A stretch of DNA of 13,714 bases from positions 1 through 13,714 of the forward strand of contig JAJZDE010000028.1 in assembly GCA_021828745.1 (NCBI GenBank). Reading direction: 5' to 3'. Shown piece after piece: positions 7,280 to 13,714 of the stretch; position 1 is the stretch's first letter; each line of letters opens with the position of its first letter. A program made the position numbers and the translations under genes. Under the pieces are notes generated by a model that did no database searches, had not been told where the DNA came from, and saw only the letters and a list, made by a program, of their open reading frames with translations. Source of the DNA: Pseudomonadota bacterium (GTDB lineage Bacteria; Pseudomonadota; Gammaproteobacteria; Burkholderiales; Ferrovaceae).

Positions 7280-8500
7280 TCAGAGGTAGCCCACGGGAAT
7301 GGCATCGATTTCCGCCGACAGGGGGATATCCTGCTGGCGTAGACACAGTACGGCTCCGTGGCCGACAGGTTGGTTGAGTTTGGCAAGCAAGCCAAAATGA
7401 TGGGTGGAATTTTGGCTGGGGGTAGCGGATTTTTTGATTTCTATGGGATAAAGGGTATTGTCTTGTTCAATCAGAAGGTCGATTTCTTTTTGGTCCTTGT
7501 CACGATAGAAATAAAAATTGGGGGTTTTGCCGTTGTACCAATAACTCTTCAGCAGTTCAGAGATTACCCAGGTTTCGAGGATGGCTCCGGAAAAGGCCCC
7601 GGCTTCCAAGGCTTGCGAGGTTGACCATCGGGTGAGGTAGGCACAAAGTCCGGTATCCAGGAAATATATCTTGGGCGTTTTGATCAGTCGATGGGTCAGG
7701 TTGTTATGGTAGGGTTGCAAGAGGTAAACCAGTCCTGAGGCTTCCAGAGCGGACAGCCAGGCCTTGGTGGTTTTTTGGTCGATGCCGACATCGCGTGCGA
7801 TATCGGCATGATTCAGAAGTTGACTGGTGCGGGCAGCGATGACCTGGATGAATCGGTAAAACGCACTTTCATTGGTGATTTTGATCATCTCCCTGATATC
7901 TCGTTGAATGTAGGTTTGAATATACGAGTTATAGAACAGATCGGTGGAGAGTTCCGGTTCCGAGACGACCCTGGGGTAACTGCCGCGCCAGATGCTGTGA
8001 TAAAGGGTTTTCAGATCGGTTTCATGCGCTTGGCGACGCGCTTGACGAAGCCACTCCGTGGTGGGTAGGAAAGGAGGGGCAGGATCATCGCGTCCCTGGA
8101 TTTCTGCCTGAGAAAAGCCGTTGAGTTCAAGAATGGCGACGCGCCCGGCGAGACTTTCCGTGACGGAGTGCATGAGGTGGAACTTTTGTGAGCCCGTCAA
8201 CCAAAACAGCCCATTGGTCTGACTCCGGTCGACGATCACTTTTATGTGGTGAAACAGGTTTGGCGCGTATTGCACTTCATCGATGAGGATGGGTGGGGGG
8301 TATCGCTGCAAAAACAGGGCAGGATCCGATTCGGCCAAGGTCCTGGCATCCCGGTCATCCAGAGTGACGTAATTTCTTTCTGCCCCGGCAATGCTTTTGA
8401 GCAATGTGGTTTTTCCCACCTGACGCGGTCCGGTCAATAAAACCACAGGAAATGTGCGGCTGGCCAACAGGAGGTGTGCTTTGAGCGTTCTTGAACGCAT
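7280..8500 (-). CDS. AAA ATPase with C-terminal DUF4143 (restriction-endonuclease-like fold)
   Basis: The product is 406 aa from ATG 8500. The N-terminal AAA_14-type ATPase has Walker A GPRQVGKTT (24-32), Walker B ILIDE (71-75) and a sensor-like WLTGSQKF. The middle contains the family-typical YIQTYIQRDIREM and a helical DNA-binding-like stretch (HADIARDVGIDQKTTKAWLSALE). The C-terminal DUF4143 region carries KEIDLLIE...YPIEIKKS, with Asp341 and Glu354-x-Lys356 arranged like a PD-(D/E)xK nuclease core. Cellular role is unknown for most of this widespread family, so I assign none. Start choice: the frame stays open upstream to GTG 8590 (30 extra residues), but ATG 8500 has GGGA seven bases upstream and begins close to the usual family N-terminus. 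It also leaves a promoter and palindrome outside the coding region. The gene is divergent from the PKS and precedes uup on the same strand. Confidence 0.87.
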   Translation of the reverse strand: MRSRTLKAHLLLASRTFPVVLLTGPRQVGKTTLLKSIAGAERNYVTLDDRDARTLAESDPALFLQRYPPPILIDEVQYAPNLFHHIKVIVDRSQTNGLFWLTGSQKFHLMHSVTESLAGRVAILELNGFSQAEIQGRDDPAPPFLPTTEWLRQARRQAHETDLKTLYHSIWRGSYPRVVSEPELSTDLFYNSYIQTYIQRDIREMIKITNESAFYRFIQVIAARTSQLLNHADIARDVGIDQKTTKAWLSALEASGLVYLLQPYHNNLTHRLIKTPKIYFLDTGLCAYLTRWSTSQALEAGAFSGAILETWVISELLKSYWYNGKTPNFYFYRDKDQKEIDLLIEQDNTLYPIEIKKSATPSQNSTHHFGLLAKLNQPVGHGAVLCLRQQDIPLSAEIDAIPVGYL

Positions 8501-8503
8501 AAC

Positions 8504-8559
8504 ATGATCCCGACGATAATGGAATTGGTTTCCATTATTGGCTATTTTTTGCGGATCAT
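8504..8559. repeat. Nested inverted repeats in the divergent intergenic region (possible operator)
   Basis: The inner pair is ATAATGGAA (8516-8524) and TTCCATTAT (8530-8538), perfect 9-base arms around a 5-base loop. The outer pair is ATGATCC (8504-8510) and GGATCAT (8553-8559), perfect 7-base arms. The two pairs have centres about 4.5 bases apart. They overlap the predicted promoter of the divergent ATPase gene. A T6 run at 8545-8550 follows the inner pair on the + strand, but the AT-rich stem and the absence of an upstream + strand gene argue against a terminator. Confidence 0.7.
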
Positions 8560-8562
8560 CAA
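8534..8562 (-). promoter_or_regulatory. Candidate sigma70 promoter of the AAA/DUF4143 gene
   Basis: Read on the - strand: -35 TTGATG (plus-strand 8557-8562), a 17-base spacer, and -10 AATAAT (plus-strand 8534-8539), matching the consensus at 4/6 and 5/6 positions. Transcription would start near 8527, about 27 bases before ATG 8500. The inner palindrome overlaps the -10 and start region, as an operator would. Confidence 0.5.
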
Positions 8563-8652
8563 GTTCTCTAACGGGCACTGCAGTCGCCACCTCTGGAATA
8601 TGGGCACCAATTGTGTTAGTTTAGATCCGCGCAGCCGTTTCCAAAAACCCTC

Positions 8653-8660
8653 AAGGGGAG
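8653..8660 (+). promoter_or_regulatory. Strong ribosome-binding site that fixes a TTG start for the PKS
   Basis: AAGGGGAG ends seven bases before TTG 8668. An in-frame TAG at 8662-8664 rules out any earlier start. The residues right after the TTG (LQPIAVVG) are the normal beginning of a ketosynthase. A weak extended -10-like TGTTAGTTT lies at 8614-8622, but I see no good -35 partner. Confidence 0.8.
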
Positions 8661-8667
8661 TTAGACT

Positions 8668-11600
8668 TTGTTACAACCGATTGCCGTTGTCGGCCTGTCG
8701 TTTCGTTTTCCTGGCGACATAGGGAGTGAACAGAGTTTTTGGGAGGTGCTTCGCGCCGGTCGGGATGTCGTGACCCGGATCGACCCCGGGCGCTGGGCCG
8801 TGGGCGAATTGCAGGACGACCGTCGCAAGGAGCCGGGGCGTAGCGTGACCTTCGACGCCGGCGTGTTGTCGCACATCGACACCTTCGATGCGGCGTTCTT
8901 CGGGATTTCCCCCCGCGAGGCGGCGTGGCTCGATCCGCAACAGCGCCTGATGCTGGAACTGGCGTGGGAGGCCATGGAGGATGGCGGCATCGTCCCGTCC
9001 TCTCTGGCAGGGACCAATACGGCCGTCTATGTTGGCATTTCCGGGCTGGATTACAGCATGCGCGGGCTGGATGACCTGTCCACCATGACCGGTTACTCCA
9101 TGACCGGAAATACGCTGAGCATTGCGGCCAATCGTCTGTCTTATGTGTTTGACCTGCGGGGCCCTTCCCTGGCGGTGGATACGGCCTGTTCTTCCTCTCT
9201 GGTGGCGTTGCACCATGCCTGCCAAACCCTGCAGGCAGGAGAAGCCGAAATCGCCCTGGTGGGTGGGGTCAACCTGCTCCTTCATCCCTATCCTTTCATC
9301 GGCTTCAGCAAGGCTTCCATGCTGTCGTCCACCGGTCGGTGCCGGGTATTCTCCGACGCTGCCACCGGCTATGTCCGCTCCGAAGGGGGGGCTGTACTGC
9401 TCCTGATGCCTCTGGAGCGCGCCCAGGCGGAAGGCCGTCGGATCCACGGGGTGATTCTGGGGACAGGGGTCAATGCCGATGGGGCGCGCAAAACCGGCCT
9501 GACCATTCCCAGCAGCGAGGGTCAGGCCGAATTGATGGCGAGCGTGCTGCGGCGGTCCGGTCTGGAGGCTTCTCAAGTGGATTTCGTGGAAGCCCACGGC
9601 ACCGGAACGGCCATCGGCGATCCCGTCGAGGCTTCTGCCCTCGGTCAGGTGTATGGTGCCGCCCGTTCGCCCGATCATCCTTTGCCCATCGGTTCGGTGA
9701 AGAGCAATCTGGGGCATCTGGAAACGGCATCGGGCATGGCGGGGCTGGTCAAGACCCTGCTGGTGCTCAAGCATGGGCAGATTCCTCCCGCCCTTCACTG
9801 CCAGCAACTCAATCCAACGATCGATTTCACCGCACTCAACCTGCAGGTGGTGACCCGGTCTCAGTCCTTGCCCCCATCAGATCGCCCCCTGATCGCCGGC
9901 GTCAATTCCTTTGGTTTTGGCGGGGCCAATGCCCATGTGCTGGTGCAGGCGGCTTCCCCCGCAGTCTCGGCGGACCAGAAAAAAGCGCCGGTAACCGTTT
10001 CTCCTTTGCCGCCCCTGTTTCTTTCGGCGCGGACGGTCCCCGCCCTGCGCGAAGTGGCCCTGCGTCATGCCGCTGCCCTCCGTACCCTGGCTCCGGAAGA
10101 CTATTACGACTGGGCCTACAGCGCCGCCCATCATCGCGCCTGGCTCGAACAGCGCCTGGCGCTCGAACCTTCGTCCCTGGCCACCATGGCAGAAGCCCTC
10201 GACTCCTTTGCCCAGAAGGGCGCAAGCAACGGGATCGTGCTGGAGGAAGGAGCGGCGGAAGAGGGGGGAGTGGCATTCGTGTATACCGGCAATGGCGCCC
10301 AATGGGTGGGTATGGGCCGTCGTTTGTGGGAAGAATCTCCACGGTTTGCAGAAATTCTGGAGAGTTTCGAAGAACCCCTGGCCGTGCGTGCCGGTTTTTC
10401 CCTGCGCGCCGAACTGTGGGCGGGGGAAGAATCCAGCCGCCTCGACGATACGGCGGTGGCCCAGCCCCTCCTGTTCGTCGTGCAGGTGGCACTGACGCAG
10501 TGGCTGCAGGAACGGGGTGTGGAACCGCTGGCCGTAACCGGGCACAGCGTGGGAGAAGTGGCGGCGGCGTGGGCGGCAGGAATTCTGACGCGGGATCAGG
10601 CGCTGGAAGTCATTTGCGCCCGCAGCGCAGCGCAGGCCACGACCCGGGGCCAGGGACGCATGGCGGCGGTGGGGTTGACGGCGTCCCGCTGGGAGGCCTG
10701 GGCTCTGGAACGGAATTGGGGCGAAGTCGTCATCGCCGGCTACAACGGGCCGGGCAATCTGACTCTGGCGGGGTCGGAGGCGGTTTTGGATCAGGTCGAA
10801 GCGGAAGCGGAGGTACAGGGCGTATTTTTTCGTCAACTGGACCTCGATTATGCCTTTCACAGCTCCTTCATGGATCCCATCCAGGCCGGACTGGTGCGTT
10901 CCTTGGCCGGGTTGGACCCCCGTCCGGGCCGAAAAATTCTGGTGTCCACCGTGACCGGAAAAGAGATTCAGGGGCAGGAACTGGGCGCGCATTACTGGTG
11001 GGACAACGTGCGTTGTCCGGTGCAGTTTGCGCCGGCCATCGGCACCCTGGCCGATCTGGGGTGTCGTACCTTCATCGAGATCGGTCCCCATGGCATTCTG
11101 CAACATTACCTCAAGGAATGTCTGGCCTCCCGTGAAGGCAGTTACCACATCGCCGCCAGTCAGCGGCGCCAGACCGATGGCCTGAAAGACCTGGAACGCC
11201 TGGTTTTGCGCGTCCATCTGTGGGGTTCGAGTCCGCCAGGGGCCCCCTGTTTTTCGGCCAGGGGGAAGTTTCTGGAGCTTCCCCGCTATCCCTGGCAGCG
11301 GCAGCGTCACTGGCTCCCAACCACCAGCGAGGGCTATCAGATCATCCAGCGGCAGCGGCATCACCCGCTGCTGGGTTGGCGTTTGCGGGAGACCCAGGCC
11401 GCCTGGGAAGTGATTCTGGATCCGGCCAAACAGACCTGGCTGCAGGATCACCGGGTGGGCCAGGCCCTGGTTCTCCCCGGTGCGGCCTACGTGGAAATGG
11501 CCTTGGCCGCCTCCCGGGAGTGGTTCGGCGCGCCCACGGCAGAAGTGGAAGAACTGGATATTCTGGCGCCTGTGGTGTTCGATGGAGAACATGGGCGCAC

Positions 11601-13714
11601 CCTGCGCTTCGAACTTCACCCGCGCGATGGTCATTTCACCATCCGCAGCCGTCAGCGACTGAGCGAGGATGAATGGACTTTGCACGCCTCGGGTCGGCTG
11701 TTGGGAGTCCCCTGCGGGTCTCCCCCCACTTCCTCTGCCACCGCGCAGTTCAAAGGGTCCATTCGGCAACTGTCCCGGGCCACCCATTACCGGATGACCC
11801 ACGCCCTCGGCCTGGACTACGGCCCCACTTTTCAGGGCATCGATACGGTCCGGGTGCAGGCAGACCGGTTGATTGCCACGCTGCACCCCGTCCCGGCTCC
11901 GGAAGCAGGGGATTGGGGGTTGCCTCCCTGGGTGCTCGATCAATGTTTTCAGTCGTTGGTGGATTTTTTTCAGGCGGAGATCGAAGGGGGGCGGGGCGTG
12001 CCCTATCTGCCGGTGAAGATGGGCCGGGTCAAGGTCTGGCGTCAGACGCCGGTCATCCGTTTCGAGGCCCTGCTCAAGCGGCGGCAGGGCCGTTCGGTCA
12101 CGGCTGACTTTACCTTGTGGGACGAAGCGGAAGACTGTGTGGCGGAACTGAACGGGTGTCGTTTTCGCGCCATGCCCCTGTCGAATTCACACGACCCGGC
12201 CGATGCGACGTGCTGGGGTACCGTGGCCGTCCTGTGTCCCGGTGCTCGGGAAGAGACCCAGTCCCCGCCGGGGAAAGTGGCGGAGTGGGGAGGGCAACTG
12301 CGCTCCCTGATGCTGACCCAGGAGTCAGAGGGCAATCGGCTGGCTTTGTTCCGGGAAGGGTTGCCTCTGTTTGACGCCCTGGCCATGGCGTTTGCCTGCC
12401 GGGCTTTTGACCAGTTGGGGCAGGAACTCGATGGCTGGGTGCGTGACGATTCCCGTTGCCCGGCACCCCTTCGCCCCTATTTCCACTGGTTGCGACGGCA
12501 GTTACAACACGAAGGATGGTTGCAACTGAAATCGGGGCAATGGCGCTTGATGACGGGAGAGTTGCCGCTCCCGGAAGAGATCTGGCGGACCTTGTTGCAG
12601 GAATATCCCCATGCTTTACCGGAATTGGTGCAACTGGGTCATGTGGGACGGCATCTGTCCGATCTGCTGGGCGGGCGAATCGACCCCCTCCCGTTCAAAA
12701 CCGGGCTGATCCGCAGCCCCCTGAGCGAAACCCTGTTCGAAGAAGCGCCGGCCTACAGCGGAATTTTCCGGGCCTTGACGCAATGGTTGCCCCAACTGGC
12801 GGCAGACTGGCCCCTTCGGCGGCGCCTGCGGATCCTGGAAATCGGTCCGGGGACCGCGACCTTGGCCCAATGCCTGAAGGGGGTTCTTCCGGAACGGCTG
12901 GACTATGTACTGGGGCACACAGAGCCGGCGGTGGTGGGACGGTTGCAGGTGGAAGTGGCGGATTACGCCTGGCTCCACGCGGTGCAACTCGATGCCATGA
13001 CCCTCGCACCGATCGATGCGCCTACGGTTCCCGGCCATTACGATCTGATCATTCTGCGTCATTGGTTGCACGGCACGGATAATCCGGCGCACCGGGTGGC
13101 GGCGGTGAGGCGCCGGATGGCTCAGGGGGGGGTATTGATCCTGGCAGAACGGCACGCCGACCTGAGCACACATCTGACCTACGGCATCGATCCGTCCTGG
13201 TGGTCGCCCGAGGAACCGGATCAGGGGCGACTGCACGGCCCCCAAGCGTGGCGGGCTGTGCTGGAACACGCCGGATGGAGCGACGTGACGGCGGTCACCG
13301 AACCTGTCTCAGGCGAAATGGCCATGGGATCCTACCTGATGCTGGCGCAAATGACCGAGCCTATCCCCTTGGCAGAACTCGGTGCGCCCCCCTTACGACA
13401 CTGGGGCTGGCTCAACCCTTGCCCCCCCGGGCTAGAAGCGTTGGGGCGGCTGTTGCGCTCCCAGGGGGATCAGGTGTGGGTGCCGGATGACCTCGAGGAT
13501 GAGCAACCCCTCCCTCCAGAGGTGGATCACTGGGTGTACTTTGCCCCGGCCCCGGAGGGAACGGAAGGCCAGATGGCACCTCCCCTGTCACTTTTTCGCC
13601 GGATTCAGGCTCTGGCCCGGATCAAATCCCCCACGCCGCCCCGATTGTGGATCGTGACCCAGGGGGGCAGTCTCCAGACCGACCCGGTTCCCGAGTTCAG
13701 TCAACCCGCCCATG
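8668..13714 (+). CDS. Type I polyketide synthase, KS-AT-DH-cMT..., 3' end outside window
   Basis: The frame is open for 1682 codons from TTG 8668 to the right edge. Ketosynthase, about 4-428: Cys174 in DTACSSS, His310 in EAHGTGT and His350 in KSNLGH form the catalytic set. Acyltransferase, about 533-815: nucleophile Ser627 in GHSVGE, GNGAQ at 541-545, and YAFHS at 728-732; the Phe favours malonyl-CoA. A post-AT linker LPRYPWQRQRHW follows. Dehydratase, about 898-1171: His928 in DHRVGQALVLPG, YGPTF at 1051-1055, and Asp1091 in DQCFQ, so both catalytic residues are present. C-methyltransferase, about 1205-1560: SAM motif LEIGPGTA (about 1390-1397), LHGT with His1468, and LILAE with Glu1494, consistent with the His-Glu dyad of PKS cMTs. 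RLWIVTQGGS near the edge resembles the structural KR subdomain, so KR, perhaps ER, and ACP should follow. No docking helix or loading module precedes the KS, which suggests a free-standing, probably iterative reducing synthase. The product is unknown. Long overlapping frames on both strands here are shadows. Confidence 0.95.
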   Translation, partial: MLQPIAVVGLSFRFPGDIGSEQSFWEVLRAGRDVVTRIDPGRWAVGELQDDRRKEPGRSVTFDAGVLSHIDTFDAAFFGISPREAAWLDPQQRLMLELAWEAMEDGGIVPSSLAGTNTAVYVGISGLDYSMRGLDDLSTMTGYSMTGNTLSIAANRLSYVFDLRGPSLAVDTACSSSLVALHHACQTLQAGEAEIALVGGVNLLLHPYPFIGFSKASMLSSTGRCRVFSDAATGYVRSEGGAVLLLMPLERAQAEGRRIHGVILGTGVNADGARKTGLTIPSSEGQAELMASVLRRSGLEASQVDFVEAHGTGTAIGDPVEASALGQVYGAARSPDHPLPIGSVKSNLGHLETASGMAGLVKTLLVLKHGQIPPALHCQQLNPTIDFTALNLQVVTRSQSLPPSDRPLIAGVNSFGFGGANAHVLVQAASPAVSADQKKAPVTVSPLPPLFLSARTVPALREVALRHAAALRTLAPEDYYDWAYSAAHHRAWLEQRLALEPSSLATMAEALDSFAQKGASNGIVLEEGAAEEGGVAFVYTGNGAQWVGMGRRLWEESPRFAEILESFEEPLAVRAGFSLRAELWAGEESSRLDDTAVAQPLLFVVQVALTQWLQERGVEPLAVTGHSVGEVAAAWAAGILTRDQALEVICARSAAQATTRGQGRMAAVGLTASRWEAWALERNWGEVVIAGYNGPGNLTLAGSEAVLDQVEAEAEVQGVFFRQLDLDYAFHSSFMDPIQAGLVRSLAGLDPRPGRKILVSTVTGKEIQGQELGAHYWWDNVRCPVQFAPAIGTLADLGCRTFIEIGPHGILQHYLKECLASREGSYHIAASQRRQTDGLKDLERLVLRVHLWGSSPPGAPCFSARGKFLELPRYPWQRQRHWLPTTSEGYQIIQRQRHHPLLGWRLRETQAAWEVILDPAKQTWLQDHRVGQALVLPGAAYVEMALAASREWFGAPTAEVEELDILAPVVFDGEHGRTLRFELHPRDGHFTIRSRQRLSEDEWTLHASGRLLGVPCGSPPTSSATAQFKGSIRQLSRATHYRMTHALGLDYGPTFQGIDTVRVQADRLIATLHPVPAPEAGDWGLPPWVLDQCFQSLVDFFQAEIEGGRGVPYLPVKMGRVKVWRQTPVIRFEALLKRRQGRSVTADFTLWDEAEDCVAELNGCRFRAMPLSNSHDPADATCWGTVAVLCPGAREETQSPPGKVAEWGGQLRSLMLTQESEGNRLALFREGLPLFDALAMAFACRAFDQLGQELDGWVRDDSRCPAPLRPYFHWLRRQLQHEGWLQLKSGQWRLMTGELPLPEEIWRTLLQEYPHALPELVQLGHVGRHLSDLLGGRIDPLPFKTGLIRSPLSETLFEEAPAYSGIFRALTQWLPQLAADWPLRRRLRILEIGPGTATLAQCLKGVLPERLDYVLGHTEPAVVGRLQVEVADYAWLHAVQLDAMTLAPIDAPTVPGHYDLIILRHWLHGTDNPAHRVAAVRRRMAQGGVLILAERHADLSTHLTYGIDPSWWSPEEPDQGRLHGPQAWRAVLEHAGWSDVTAVTEPVSGEMAMGSYLMLAQMTEPIPLAELGAPPLRHWGWLNPCPPGLEALGRLLRSQGDQVWVPDDLEDEQPLPPEVDHWVYFAPAPEGTEGQMAPPLSLFRRIQALARIKSPTPPRLWIVTQGGSLQTDPVPEFSQPAH

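Noticed and set aside
8516..8550. Inner palindrome plus T6 run read as a + strand rho-independent terminator
   Set aside because: The stem is AT-rich, the T-run starts several bases after the stem, and no + strand gene ends upstream. An operator role fits better.
8598..8625. Sigma54-like site (TGGGCAC...TTGTG) upstream of the PKS
   Set aside because: The GG and GC elements are not at the required -24/-12 spacing, and no activator gene is in view.
9339..11135. 598-codon open frame on the + strand
   Set aside because: It is out of frame with the PKS, and its Arg/Gly/Ser-rich composition is typical of a shadow frame.
9877..11943. 688-codon open frame on the - strand
   Set aside because: It is wholly antisense to the AT and DH domains of the PKS, whose catalytic motifs are intact in the + frame. 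The translation shows no recognisable domain, and long antisense frames are expected in GC-rich DNA.

Overview
The window looks like a piece of a Gram-negative, GC-rich proteobacterial chromosome. The evidence is an outer-membrane two-partner secretion (TPS) pair, a proteobacterial-style Uup ABC-F ATPase and mostly G/C third codon positions. I cannot name a genus. No RNA genes, CRISPR arrays, transposases or integrases are visible, and no gap between genes exceeds about 170 bases.

Layout. (1) 3-3458, + strand: the C-terminal 1151 residues of a TpsA exoprotein, running in from the left edge. It has two blocks of GLUG repeats followed by MBG/YDG-type Ig-like domains. (2) 3583-5307, + strand: its TpsB outer-membrane transporter (two POTRA domains, a VRGY barrel motif and a terminal Phe). 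(3) 5348-7171, - strand, convergent with tpsB: Uup. (4) 7280-8500, - strand: an AAA ATPase/DUF4143 protein with a C-terminal nuclease-like D...ExK motif. (5) 8501-8667: a divergent intergenic region with a good sigma70-like promoter for the ATPase, overlapped by nested inverted repeats. (6) 8668 to the right edge, + strand: the first 1682 codons of a very large type I polyketide synthase (PKS). I read this frame codon by codon and found no stop. It begins at a TTG codon behind a strong ribosome-binding site, and the domain order is KS-AT-DH-C-methyltransferase followed by the start of a structural KR-like region.

How the parts relate. TpsA and TpsB form a type Vb secretion pair: TpsB would move TpsA across the outer membrane as a large surface or secreted beta-helical protein. 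The PKS is a separate locus. It looks like a single-module, probably iterative reducing synthase, in which an AT (probably malonyl-type) supplies extender units and the cMT would add alpha-methyl branches. Its ER/KR/ACP part and partner genes lie past the right edge. Uup is a housekeeping-type gene between the two loci. The AAA/DUF4143 gene shares an intergenic region with the PKS, but nothing shows a functional link.

The points most worth checking are the PKS itself, with a missing acidic SAM-binding residue in the cMT and a shifted glycine in the DH motif, the operator-like nested palindrome between the ATPase and the PKS, and signs of recent repeat duplication and conversion in tpsA.
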